DNA from: Faecalicoccus sp.
Lineage (GTDB): Bacteria; Bacillota_I; Bacilli_A; Erysipelotrichales; Erysipelotrichaceae
Assembly: GCA_017941505.1 (NCBI GenBank)
Contig: JAGAWH010000051.1
Location: 1 to 21,542, forward strand
Length of the DNA stretch: 21,542 nucleotides
Reading direction: 5' to 3'
Positions within the stretch are counted from its first letter, which is position 1; each line of letters starts with the position of its first letter. The notes beneath the pieces are model-generated. The model had not been told where the DNA came from. It saw only the letters and a list, made by a program, of their open reading frames with translations, and made no database searches. Of this stretch, positions 7,989 through 15,660 are shown piece by piece. The translations under genes were made by a program, and so were the position numbers.

Positions 7989-9344
7989 ATGGCAAAATCT
8001 AAAGAGATGGATATGTTGAACGGCCCTTTGGGCATGAAGATACTCAGATTTGCGATCCCTTTGGCAGCGACAGGTATTCTTCAGCAGCTCTTTAACGCAG
8101 CCGATGTTGCGGTAGTCGGACAATTTGCGGGTACAACCGCAATGGCAGCCGTAGGTTCCAATTCTCCGATTATCGGATTGATGGTCAACCTTTTTGTGGG
8201 TGTTTCGTTAGGAACTAACGTTGTGATAGCGCGCTTTATCGGTCAGGAAAATAAAGAAGGCGTCAAGCATGCCGTGCATACATCGATCCTGGTTGCTTTA
8301 ATCTGCGGTGTTGCGATCGCAATATTGGGCGAATTGTTTGCACCTAGACTGTTACATTTGCTAGGTGTTCCGGAGGATGTACTTCCATACTCTACTTTAT
8401 ATCTTCGAATATATGCGGCCGGCATGCCGGTGATTCTGTTGTATAACTTTGAATCCGCTATTTTCAGAAGTCAGGGAGATACACGTACTCCTTTGATCTG
8501 CTTGACGGTTTCGGGAATTATCAATGTGGTATTGAACTTATTCTTTGTAGTGGGATTACATATGAGTGTCGATGGTGTTGCGATCGCAACCGTAACATCA
8601 AACTTAGTCAGCTCTGCCATGTTGTTCTACTTCCTGCGCAAACATACGGGATTAATTCATGTAGATATGAAAAGCTTTAAAATTGATTTTAAAGTACTTC
8701 GCCAGATTCTTCAGATTGGTTTGCCGGCAGGACTTCAGGGTATGGTATTTGCCTTATCCAATCTTTCGGTTCAATCTGCCATCAATTCGTTAGGTTCTAC
8801 TGTTATGGCTGCTTCGAGTGCTGCCTTCAATGTGGAAATCTTTCTCTATTATCTGCTGAACAGTTTCGGTCAGGCATGTACGACTTTTGTCGGACAGAAT
8901 TATGGAGCAGGAAAGCTGGACCGCTGTATTACGGCAACCCGCATGGCTTTGATTATGGATATTGTGGTCACTTTAATCGGTTCTGCATTGATTCTTACCT
9001 TCTCGGCAAAGATATTATCAATCTTTAATGCAGACCCTGCGGTTATTGCCAACGGCCAGATCCGCTTGAAATATATTGTGGGCGGCGAAATCTTGAATAC
9101 CTTCATGGAAGTATTCTCGGGTGCATTAAGAGGTTATGGAGAATCTCTTAAACCGGCTGTTATGACCTTTATCGGGGTCGTTGGTATACGAGTTTCCTGG
9201 ATCTTTCTCATATTCCCGAAATATCCTACATTTGAGACCATTATGATCGTATATCCACTAAGCTGGGGAGTTACCGCAATCGCAATTGTAGCTGTATATA
9301 TCTGGTATAAGAACAAATATATAAAACCCGAACTTAATGTATAG
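7989..9344 (+). CDS. MATE family efflux transporter (second copy)
   Basis: This 451-residue multi-pass membrane protein has the MATE layout: an N-terminal PLGMKILRFAIP entry helix, ATGILQQLFNAADVAVVGQF in the first helix, VGVSLGTNVVIARFIGQ after the third, and a second-half equivalent (GLPAGLQGMVFALSNLSVQ, then AACTTFVGQNYGAG-like residues). Start 7989 is chosen over an ORF start 87 bases upstream because that would overlap the Dabb gene, and ACGAGGT precedes 7989 by about seven bases. It probably exports small organic compounds by cation antiport. The substrate is unknown. Its place in the ndk operon gives no firm clue. Confidence 0.93.
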   Translation: MAKSKEMDMLNGPLGMKILRFAIPLAATGILQQLFNAADVAVVGQFAGTTAMAAVGSNSPIIGLMVNLFVGVSLGTNVVIARFIGQENKEGVKHAVHTSILVALICGVAIAILGELFAPRLLHLLGVPEDVLPYSTLYLRIYAAGMPVILLYNFESAIFRSQGDTRTPLICLTVSGIINVVLNLFFVVGLHMSVDGVAIATVTSNLVSSAMLFYFLRKHTGLIHVDMKSFKIDFKVLRQILQIGLPAGLQGMVFALSNLSVQSAINSLGSTVMAASSAAFNVEIFLYYLLNSFGQACTTFVGQNYGAGKLDRCITATRMALIMDIVVTLIGSALILTFSAKILSIFNADPAVIANGQIRLKYIVGGEILNTFMEVFSGALRGYGESLKPAVMTFIGVVGIRVSWIFLIFPKYPTFETIMIVYPLSWGVTAIAIVAVYIWYKNKYIKPELNV

Positions 9345-9394
9345 AAAAACACATGGATTTCCTTTACAATGAAATTGTCATTGGAGGTGGATCC

Positions 9395-9745
9395 ATGTTT
9401 TTTAAACGCAATAAAAAACCTGCCGAAACAAAACCGGCAAAGGTTTTAACCGAAGAAGAGATGAAAAATTTAGTGCGTATGCACATTGTATTTTACGGGA
9501 CTGTCCAGGGGGTTGGCTTTCGCTTTAAAGCGATGATGGCAGCTGATAAACTAGGCATTACCGGCTGGGTCAAAAATGATAATGATAATGGTACGGTTAT
9601 TATGGAGGCGCAGGGCCCGGAAAAGCGTATTTATGAAATGATTGAAACCTTTCAAAAAGACCGCTTTATCCAGATTACCGATTATGACATTACATTTATG
9701 GATGTTGACCCATCGGAAACAGATTTTACAGGACCGTACAATTAA
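9395..9745 (+). CDS. Acylphosphatase with N-terminal extension
   Basis: Acylphosphatases cleave the carboxyl-phosphate bond of acyl phosphates. The core has YGTVQGVGFRFKAMMAADKL with catalytic Arg43 and GWVKNDNDNGTV with catalytic Asn61, both matching the family signatures. The product has 116 residues against about 90 for a minimal acylphosphatase. The extra part is a Lys/Pro-rich N-terminal stretch (FFKRNKKPAETKPAK) of about 27 residues. Start 9395 is chosen for the GGAGGTGG seven to twelve bases upstream; an upstream ATG lacks such a site. It lies 50 bases after the MATE gene, as the last gene of the ndk run. A TACAAT at 9365 could add a weak internal promoter. Confidence 0.92.
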   Translation: MFFKRNKKPAETKPAKVLTEEEMKNLVRMHIVFYGTVQGVGFRFKAMMAADKLGITGWVKNDNDNGTVIMEAQGPEKRIYEMIETFQKDRFIQITDYDITFMDVDPSETDFTGPYN

Positions 9746-9753
9746 TCATACAA

Positions 9754-9780
9754 GAAGCTGCCGTTTCATATGGCAGCTTC
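9754..9780. terminator. Hairpin between convergent acylphosphatase and 1-PFK genes
   Basis: GAAGCTGCC (9754-9762) pairs perfectly with GGCAGCTTC (9772-9780) across a nine-base loop. It contains the stop codon of the minus-strand kinase gene. Neither side has a strong T run, so it may end transcripts poorly or mainly protect 3' ends. Confidence 0.55.
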
Positions 9781-10683
9781 TAATGTCTTGAGCAGAGCTT
9801 CTACTTCTTCTTTTGTACAGAGATCTTCGCTGAATGCACTGGCACTTCCTGAGGCAACCCCCTTTAGGAACGCATGCCGATAATCTGCATTAGACTCCAA
9901 ATATCCGGAAATAAATCCGGCAACCATCGAATCCCCGGCACCGACAGAATTCACAACCGTTCCTTTCGGTGCTTCACTTTGATATACATTTCCATATTCA
10001 TCGACAAGAACAGCTCCTTGACCGGCCATAGAAACAAGGACATTTAAAGCACCCATTTCCTGCATTTTCTTTGCGTATTTCACTACATCATCCTTTGATT
10101 GAATATTCGTGCTGAATATTTCTGCCAGTTCCAGATTATTTGGCTTAATTAAAAACGGATGATACTGCAGCACTTTTGTAAGAAGGGCACCTGTGGCATC
10201 CACTACAGTACGGCAGCCTTTATCCTGCAGAAATCTTAAAATCTGTTGATAGATGTCATCGGGTAAGGAAGATGGCGTACTTCCTGATATCACAAGGATA
10301 TCTTGATTTGTCATCATTGATAACTTTGAAAATAATTCATCAAGATTATCTTTGGAGATCTTGGGACCGGCACCATTGATTTCGGTTTCTTCATCGGATT
10401 TCATCTTCACATTGATACGGGATAAGCCTGTTGATACTTCAATAAAATCGGTCTTGCAGCCGTAGTTTTTCATACGGCTTTTGATTTCATCGCCGGTAAA
10501 GCCGGCAGTAAATCCAAGGGCTGTTGATTCATGGCCTAAATTGCTTAAAACGATGGAAACATTGATACCTTTTCCACCGGGTAATATTTTTTCAAACGTT
10601 GTCTTATTGATTTTTCCGGATTCAAAGTGATTCACCTGGATGATGTAATCCAGAGATGGATTGAAAGTTACTGTATAGATCAT
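9766..10683 (-). CDS. fruK: 1-phosphofructokinase / hexose-phosphate kinase (PfkB family)
   Basis: This 305-residue PfkB-family kinase starts MIYTVTFNPSLDYIIQV, the hallmark of FruK/LacC enzymes, which phosphorylate fructose 1-phosphate or tagatose 6-phosphate in the cytoplasm. The glycine-rich PGGKGINVS (35-43), LIKPNNLELAEIF (178-190) and catalytic Asp251 in VGAGDSMVAGF are present. Start 10683 is set by AGAGGT seven bases upstream, with a TGGTAAAAT extended -10 at 10712-10704. FruK usually sits with fruR and the fructose PTS; neither is adjacent, so LacC-like or broader specificity remains possible. It is divergent from the beta-glucosidase gene. Confidence 0.88.
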   Translation of the reverse strand: MIYTVTFNPSLDYIIQVNHFESGKINKTTFEKILPGGKGINVSIVLSNLGHESTALGFTAGFTGDEIKSRMKNYGCKTDFIEVSTGLSRINVKMKSDEETEINGAGPKISKDNLDELFSKLSMMTNQDILVISGSTPSSLPDDIYQQILRFLQDKGCRTVVDATGALLTKVLQYHPFLIKPNNLELAEIFSTNIQSKDDVVKYAKKMQEMGALNVLVSMAGQGAVLVDEYGNVYQSEAPKGTVVNSVGAGDSMVAGFISGYLESNADYRHAFLKGVASGSASAFSEDLCTKEEVEALLKTLEAAI

Positions 10684-10703
10684 ATGTGTACCTCTTACAT
10701 AAT

Positions 10704-10712
10704 ATTTTACCA
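10704..10712 (-). promoter_or_regulatory. Candidate extended -10 promoter of the 1-PFK gene
   Basis: TGGTAAAAT on the minus strand fits TGnTAnnnT and lies about 20 bases before the start. No good -35 is seen. It overlaps the opposing -35 of the beta-glucosidase promoter. Confidence 0.4.
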
Positions 10713-10735
10713 TAACCATGACTTTGAGATATTAT
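10707..10735 (+). promoter_or_regulatory. Candidate promoter of the GH3 gene
   Basis: TTACCA (10707-10712) and TATTAT (10730-10735) are 17 bases apart, giving a start of transcription a few bases before the AAAGGTGAT ribosome binding site. Confidence 0.4.
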
Positions 10736-10763
10736 ATATTCGTATTTATAAAAGGTGATGAAG

Positions 10764-13124
10764 ATGAAAGATAGAATAGATGAAATCGTTTCTACTTTGA
10801 GTGATGAAGAGAAAGTCTCTTTACTGCAGGGAAAGGATTTTTGGAATATAAATGGCATAGAAAGATTGAATATACCATCCATGATGGTATCCGATGGACC
10901 TCATGGTGTACGCAAACAGGAAGGAGAGGCTGATCATATCGGATTAAATGACAGCGTACCTTCTGTTTGTTATCCAACATTATCAGCTTTATCGAATTCA
11001 TGGGATAGAGATTTATTGGAACGGATTGGAAAAGCTTTAGCTCAAGAGTGCATCAGCCATGATATCGGAATGTTATTGGGGCCGGGAATCAATCATAAAA
11101 GATCTCCTTTATGCGGAAGAAACTTTGAATATTTCTCGGAAGATCCGGTTTTAACGGGTAAATTAGCAGCTTCCTATGTCAAAGGAGTACAGTCAAACGG
11201 TGTTGCTGCCTGCCTAAAACATTATGCGGTGAACTCACAGGAAACTTATCGTATGAATACCGATAGTATCATCGATGAAAGAACACTGTTTGAAATTTAT
11301 TTAAAGGCTTTTGAGATCGTCGTAAAGGAAGCAGATCCTGCTGCGGTTATGACTGCCTACAATTTGGTCAACGGCACCTATTGTTCGGAAAACGAAAATC
11401 TGATGGAAGACATCATGCGAAAGCGTTTCGGGTTCAAGGGATTATTTGTGACCGACTGGGGAGCCATCAGCGATGTCGTAAAAAGTTTTCAATCGGGTCT
11501 TGATCTGGAAATGCCGGGCATGTGCCGCGGAACCGAAGACTTAGTTTTAGAAGCTCTTGAGGCCGGAACCTTATCACGGGAAAAACTCGATGCCTGTGCA
11601 AAACGCATCATCACCTTACTGCTAAATAAACAAGATCCAAAACCGTACTCAATAGATGCTCATTTACAGCTGGCCAGAGAAGCTGCGGAAAAATCAGCGG
11701 TTTTGTTGAAAAACGACAATATATTGCCTTTAAAAAAAGATGGAAAGACAGCCATTATCGGAAAAATGGCCAAACAGCCAAGATATCAAGGGTCCGGTTC
11801 TTCCAAAGTGAACACCATCGAACTGGATTCTATTGTCGATTGTTGGGAAGGGCAGTATCTATATGCAGATGGATATGAAGATAACGGACAGACAAATGTA
11901 TTCCTGTTAGAAGAGGCAAAAAAAATCGCTTCTCAAGCAGATACAGTTGTCGTTGTTGCCGGGCTTCCGGAATTTTATGAAGCAGAAGGCTTTGACCGTT
12001 CGCATATGAATCTTCCTGAAGGGCATAATCAACTGATACATGCCTTAACTCTGGTTCATTCAAGAGTGGTGGTAGTGCTTCAAACAGGCAGTCCTGTCAC
12101 CATGCCTTGGATCCATGAGGTACAATCGGTGCTGTTGATGAATTTGGGTGGCTGTAAGTCCGGTGAAGCGACGGTACGTCTGCTGCAGGGAGATGTAAAT
12201 CCAAGCGGCCGCTTGTCACAAACCTTTCCTATTCAGTTAGAAGATACTCCGTGTTCTAAGATTTATCCGGCTATGGATAAAAAGGCTTTGTATAAAGAAA
12301 GCATCTACACAGGATATCGCTACTATACCGGTGCTAAAAAGGAAGTGTTATTTCCGTTTGGATATGGTTTATCCTATACGCAGTTTGAATATAAGGATCT
12401 AAAAATAATCCGCGGTCAGAATTCTTTTCTGGTGATTGTAAAGCTAAAAAATATCGGTAAATATGCCGGTCGTGAGGTTGTACAGTGTTATATAGGTGCT
12501 AAAGATCCGCTTACCTTCCGTGCCGAAAGGGAATTGAAGCATTTTAAGCTAGTTGAATTAAAACCGGGAGAATCTGCAGAAGTTCATTTTGAAGTAAATC
12601 TGCATGATTTTGAAAGATACAGCACAAAGCTTCATGATTATATTCGAGAAGAAGGAATGTATACCGTTGAAATAGGAAAAGATGTGAGTACGATCGTGTT
12701 ATCGCAGACGATCCATATTCAGGGAATCGAGCCGTTTAAAGAAGATTATGATCCTGTTTATGATGATCCGAAAAATATTGATTCCATTACGGATGAACAG
12801 TTTTATTCACTTTTTGATACAAAACCAATCTCAAAGGAAAAAACAGAATTTACCAGAGATGATTCGGTTCGGGATATCGCCGATACAAAACCGATATTTA
12901 AGGCTTTGATGCCGGTTGTATCAAAGCTGGCTGCCTCTTATACAAAAGGGGATGAAGAAACCGAAACACAGGCTAAGATGACAATTTTAGATATGCCGGT
13001 GCGCACCTATGGAATCGCCGGACATTTGACAAAAGAAGGAATCGAAGGCTTGGTAGATATCTTTAACGGGCACTGGATCAAAGGGATAAAAAGGATGAAA
13101 AAAAACATCCATAAGGATGTTTAG
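10764..13124 (+). CDS. GH3 family beta-glucosidase
   Basis: This 786-residue glycoside hydrolase removes terminal beta-linked sugars, most likely glucose. Order: N-terminal barrel with MMVSDGPHGVRKQ, GPGINHKRSPLCGRNFEYFSE across two adjoining motifs and CLKHYAVNSQE; catalytic nucleophile Asp231 in FVTDWGA; C-terminal GH3 domain with GSGSSKVN and EAEGFDRSHMNLPEG (probable acid/base Glu region, near 406-408); then a fibronectin III-like domain ending near residue 650. A tail of about 110 residues follows, as in many cytoplasmic Bacillota GH3 enzymes. There is no signal peptide, so it acts on imported oligosaccharides or glycosides. ATG 10764 fits AAGGTGAT best; GTG 10755 and ATG 10758 are too close to it. 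Its last codons form the terminator of the opposite gene. Confidence 0.94.
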   Translation: MKDRIDEIVSTLSDEEKVSLLQGKDFWNINGIERLNIPSMMVSDGPHGVRKQEGEADHIGLNDSVPSVCYPTLSALSNSWDRDLLERIGKALAQECISHDIGMLLGPGINHKRSPLCGRNFEYFSEDPVLTGKLAASYVKGVQSNGVAACLKHYAVNSQETYRMNTDSIIDERTLFEIYLKAFEIVVKEADPAAVMTAYNLVNGTYCSENENLMEDIMRKRFGFKGLFVTDWGAISDVVKSFQSGLDLEMPGMCRGTEDLVLEALEAGTLSREKLDACAKRIITLLLNKQDPKPYSIDAHLQLAREAAEKSAVLLKNDNILPLKKDGKTAIIGKMAKQPRYQGSGSSKVNTIELDSIVDCWEGQYLYADGYEDNGQTNVFLLEEAKKIASQADTVVVVAGLPEFYEAEGFDRSHMNLPEGHNQLIHALTLVHSRVVVVLQTGSPVTMPWIHEVQSVLLMNLGGCKSGEATVRLLQGDVNPSGRLSQTFPIQLEDTPCSKIYPAMDKKALYKESIYTGYRYYTGAKKEVLFPFGYGLSYTQFEYKDLKIIRGQNSFLVIVKLKNIGKYAGREVVQCYIGAKDPLTFRAERELKHFKLVELKPGESAEVHFEVNLHDFERYSTKLHDYIREEGMYTVEIGKDVSTIVLSQTIHIQGIEPFKEDYDPVYDDPKNIDSITDEQFYSLFDTKPISKEKTEFTRDDSVRDIADTKPIFKALMPVVSKLAASYTKGDEETETQAKMTILDMPVRTYGIAGHLTKEGIEGLVDIFNGHWIKGIKRMKKNIHKDV
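13098..13122 (-). terminator. Minus-strand terminator embedded in the GH3 3' end
   Basis: On the minus strand AAACATCC pairs with GGATGTTT around a TTAT loop (arms 13115-13122 and 13103-13110), followed by eight Ts (13105-13098). On the plus strand no T run follows. Confidence 0.85.
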
Positions 13125-13507
13125 GCTTTATCCACAATATACTTTTGGATATTGTCCCGCGATTGTTCACGGTCATAGAATACCATTACACCATGATCTT
13201 TTTCACCTTCTTCGAGAAGTTCAAAGTCGGAAAGAATATCGTCGTAGCTGTCCATGACAAGTGATAAGGCTACATCTGAATCTGTAGGATTGCTGACCTT
13301 GTCATCTTCATCATGGAAGATATCTCTCCATTCTTTCTTTTTATCGCCTAAAAAATAGAAAGTACGACAGCCGTTATATAGAAGAAAGTCTACAAGACGA
13401 CGGATTAAGCTTTCTTCGAAATCTTCATAGATTTCAAGAATACAAATACTGTCTTCTAAAATTTGAAAGTCTTCTTTACTGGTTAAGTCTACATAAATTG
13501 CCTGCAT
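13121..13507 (-). CDS. Unknown acidic protein
   Basis: I do not recognise this 128-residue protein. It is strongly acidic (for example DSYDDILSDFELLEEGEKDHG), has no membrane segment or signal peptide, and seems to alternate strands and helices: IYVDLTS, CILEIYE, a helix around ESLIRRLVDFLLYNGC, then RTFYFLGDK and HGVMVFYDRE strands. This could be a small alpha/beta fold. GAGGA six bases upstream and a strong terminator at the other end argue that it is a real gene. Its stop codon overlaps the GH3 stop codon on the opposite strand. It is divergent from the nitroreductase gene with 73 bases between starts. Confidence 0.75.
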   Translation of the reverse strand: MQAIYVDLTSKEDFQILEDSICILEIYEDFEESLIRRLVDFLLYNGCRTFYFLGDKKKEWRDIFHDEDDKVSNPTDSDVALSLVMDSYDDILSDFELLEEGEKDHGVMVFYDREQSRDNIQKYIVDKA

Positions 13508-13580
13508 AATGATTCCTCATTTCCAACTATTAGTTTAAAACAAAATTTATAAAATGACATTAAGAAAAGGAGCAAAACAT

Positions 13581-14147
13581 ATGAATATCCAGCAGCTGAT
13601 GCACGAAAGAAGAACCTTTCGCCGCTTTAAGCAGAATATGCCTATTGATGACAATATTATTACCGATATTTTAGAAGCTGCCAGAGTTTCTTCATGTACG
13701 ATGAATCGGCAGAAACTGCGTTATGCCATCATCAAAGACTCTGATAAAGTGGAAGCGATGTTTCCTTATACGCATTTTGCGATGAAACTTCCAAGAGAAT
13801 TAGGAACCCCGAAAGAAGGGGAGCATCCGGTATTGTATATTCTGGTTCTCATGCCGGATAATAAGGATATGAATCTGTTTACCGATGCCGGTATAGCGAT
13901 GGCCAACATGAGTGCTGCAGCTTATGAGCATGGTGTAGGCTCCTGTATTTTAGGCAGCATCGAGCGGGATAAAATTGCCAAGTTATTTGGCATTTGGGAG
14001 TACATCGCCTATGCGGTTGCCTTTGGATATCCCGATCATAAAGTAACCATCGTAGAACAGAAGGACTCCGATGCGTATTACCTGGATGAAAATAGAGATT
14101 ATTTCGTTCCTAAATTATCTTTAGATGAAATAATAAAAACGGTCTAA
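13581..14147 (+). CDS. Nitroreductase family protein
   Basis: This 188-residue protein belongs to the FMN-dependent nitroreductase fold. The N-terminal MHERRTFRRFKQNMPIDDNII with its paired arginines binds the flavin phosphate in this family; ILEAARVSSCTMNRQ is the typical next helix. LFTDAGIAMANMSAAAYEHGVGSC and ILGSI form the core helix and FMN-contacting loop. Such enzymes reduce nitro compounds, quinones or flavins with NAD(P)H, and some act as general electron sinks. Start 13581 is set by AAAAGGAG eight bases upstream. Its stop overlaps that of the HAD gene on the other strand. The substrate is not predictable. Confidence 0.9.
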   Translation: MNIQQLMHERRTFRRFKQNMPIDDNIITDILEAARVSSCTMNRQKLRYAIIKDSDKVEAMFPYTHFAMKLPRELGTPKEGEHPVLYILVLMPDNKDMNLFTDAGIAMANMSAAAYEHGVGSCILGSIERDKIAKLFGIWEYIAYAVAFGYPDHKVTIVEQKDSDAYYLDENRDYFVPKLSLDEIIKTV

Positions 14148-14157
14148 ATCAGACCGT
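14128..14157 (-). terminator. Minus-strand terminator at the HAD/nitroreductase junction
   Basis: ACGGTCT (14139-14145) pairs with AGACCGT (14151-14157) across a five-base loop. On the minus strand TTTTTATTATTT follows, inside the nitroreductase coding end. Both stop codons lie in or beside the loop. Confidence 0.82.
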
Positions 14158-14923
14158 AATGAGAAAATGCATTATAAATGCCGTCGTTTTCGATTGTATC
14201 GGTGATGTAGTCAGCGGCGGCTTTTGCGTTTTCGGAGCCATCTTTCATACAAATCCCGATATCCGCTCTTTCCATCATCGCAATATCGTTATCCGAATCT
14301 CCGATCGCAATGGTTCTCCAATCACCTTCAAAATGGTTTAACACATGATCGATGGCAGTGGCTTTATCATAATCCACATGGTGGATATCCCCGCCAAATC
14401 CGGTCAAGGTTAAAACATAATCTTCCGGCAGCAAGGCGCGGATTTCATCCGGGGATTGGCTGAAGTCATGGACAGATATCACCAAAACCTGTTTTAAATC
14501 TTCTTCGGACATCTCACAAGGATCCTTTAACTGAAGCCATGGATCATCATCTTCTAAACGGTAAGCTTTTTTCAGATGCTCTTTATTATCAAAATGACAG
14601 AACAGCTTTTCTGAGCCTTCCGCCATCCATGTTAAGTGCATGGTGCCAAAGGTGTTTTTCAAATGGTCAAAGACGTTTTTGGGCATGGTTTTGTATTCTT
14701 TTACTTCATGATCTAAGATGATATGAGCACCGGTTGATAAACAATACCCGTCAAAATCGATTTCCCACAATAGAGGATCGATATCCGCTTTGGCGCGTCC
14801 GGTATTGAGTATGACTTTATGTCCGTTTTTCTGTGCCGTTTCAATGGCTCTTTTGGCGCTTTCGGGCATGAAGTTTCTTCTTAAGAGGGTTCCATCGATA
14901 TCGATAAATACAATTGATTTCAT
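14144..14923 (-). CDS. Cof-type HAD hydrolase
   Basis: This 259-residue HAD-superfamily phosphatase of the Cof/type IIB group has motif I with Asp8 and Asp10 (FIDIDGTLL), motif II Thr41 (ILNTGR), motif III Lys187 (YDKATAID) and motif IV GDSDNDIAMM (Asp209, Asp213). Residues about 80-175 form the cap domain. Such enzymes dephosphorylate sugar phosphates, phosphorylated cofactors or other small metabolites in the cytoplasm. Start 14923 is chosen because AAAGGAG sits five to six bases upstream, and a good promoter lies at 14947-14975. It is transcribed alone. The specific substrate is unknown. Confidence 0.93.
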   Translation of the reverse strand: MKSIVFIDIDGTLLRRNFMPESAKRAIETAQKNGHKVILNTGRAKADIDPLLWEIDFDGYCLSTGAHIILDHEVKEYKTMPKNVFDHLKNTFGTMHLTWMAEGSEKLFCHFDNKEHLKKAYRLEDDDPWLQLKDPCEMSEEDLKQVLVISVHDFSQSPDEIRALLPEDYVLTLTGFGGDIHHVDYDKATAIDHVLNHFEGDWRTIAIGDSDNDIAMMERADIGICMKDGSENAKAAADYITDTIENDGIYNAFSHYGLI

Positions 14924-14946
14924 GTTTAACTCCTTTGGATACAAAA

Positions 14947-14975
14947 ATCATAACAAGGCTTTTTAGGTTTGTGAA
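14947..14975 (-). promoter_or_regulatory. Promoter of the HAD gene
   Basis: On the minus strand TTCACA (14975-14970) and TATGAT (14952-14947) are 17 bases apart, each one base off consensus. Confidence 0.65.
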
Positions 14976-14981
14976 GAGTAC

Positions 14982-15010
14982 TTGTTCAAAAGACAGTTTT
15001 TCAATAAAAT
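14982..15010 (+). promoter_or_regulatory. Candidate promoter of the GlcG/HbpS-like gene
   Basis: TTGTTC (14982-14987) and TAAAAT (15005-15010) have a 17-base spacer and lie back to back with the HAD promoter. Confidence 0.45.
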
Positions 15011-15040
15011 ATAGTATAAAGATTAGAGTGAGGAATGACC

Positions 15041-15568
15041 ATGTACGAGGAATTAATACAGAAAACCCAGGGTTATTGGGATATAGAGGATTTAGAACTT
15101 TTGGAAGAAATAGAAACCACATTGCAGTTTGACAGCTTTTCTGTTACAGATGCCATGAGTATTGGGCGTATGTTCTATGAAGAAGGTGTAAAACAGGAAG
15201 GCGAAAGTGTATTCTGTGTTGTAAGGGAAGCGGATGAAAATGTGATTGTACAGATCATAGGAGATTCCAAAGCACAGCGAAATATTGGTTTTGCGATGGG
15301 AAAGCGCAATACCGTTCTTGCCACAGGACACTCTTCTTTATGGGCAATGGTCAAAAAAAGTGTAACGGGAGAGTGTGATGTCGTATTTGATGAAGGCTCT
15401 ACATGCCTGCCGGCAGGAGGTGCTTACCCCGTTTATGTCAACGGAGAACATAAATACACATTGGCAACTTCCGGCTTACATAACGGTCTGGATCATCTTG
15501 TGCTCATTGATGTATTATCTAAATATTTAAATAAGCCTGTTCCTAAATGGGACAAGCCGGCTATCTAA
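15041..15568 (+). CDS. GlcG/HbpS-like heme-binding family protein (UPF0303-like)
   Basis: This 175-residue cytoplasmic protein resembles the UPF0303/GlcG-HbpS fold. The strongest match is the central RNTVLATGHSSLWAMVKK segment and the C-terminal ATSGLHNGLDHLVLIDVLSKYLN helix region, where UPF0303 members carry an RKRNTVLRFGHSS-type motif. Some relatives bind or break down heme, others are untested. No heme uptake or biosynthesis gene is near. ATG 15041 is preferred over ATG 15035 because GAGGA (15030-15034) directly abuts the latter. No good terminator follows; a palindrome without a loop lies at 15572-15583. Confidence 0.75.
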   Translation: MYEELIQKTQGYWDIEDLELLEEIETTLQFDSFSVTDAMSIGRMFYEEGVKQEGESVFCVVREADENVIVQIIGDSKAQRNIGFAMGKRNTVLATGHSSLWAMVKKSVTGECDVVFDEGSTCLPAGGAYPVYVNGEHKYTLATSGLHNGLDHLVLIDVLSKYLNKPVPKWDKPAI

Positions 15569-15634
15569 ATTTTTCTATAGAAATGATACAGAGGATGAAA
15601 AGGTAAAATCATATATTTTTTGTGCTCTATAAGA

Positions 15635-15640
15635 TATAAT
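15635..15640 (+). promoter_or_regulatory. Consensus -10 box before the EIIB-fusion gene
   Basis: A perfect TATAAT lies 21 bases before the ATG, with GGGAG between them. No convincing -35 is present, which leaves room for an activator. Confidence 0.5.
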
Positions 15641-15660
15641 AATAATGGGAGAATATCTGT

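Noticed and set aside
10724..10752. TTGAGA and TATAAA with a 17-base spacer before the GH3 gene
   Set aside because: Transcription from it would start inside or after the ribosome binding site; the pair at 10707-10735 fits better.
15572..15583. Perfect palindrome TTTCTATAGAAA after the GlcG/HbpS-like gene
   Set aside because: It has no loop to form a terminator, and a single AT-rich 12-base palindrome is weak evidence for an operator.
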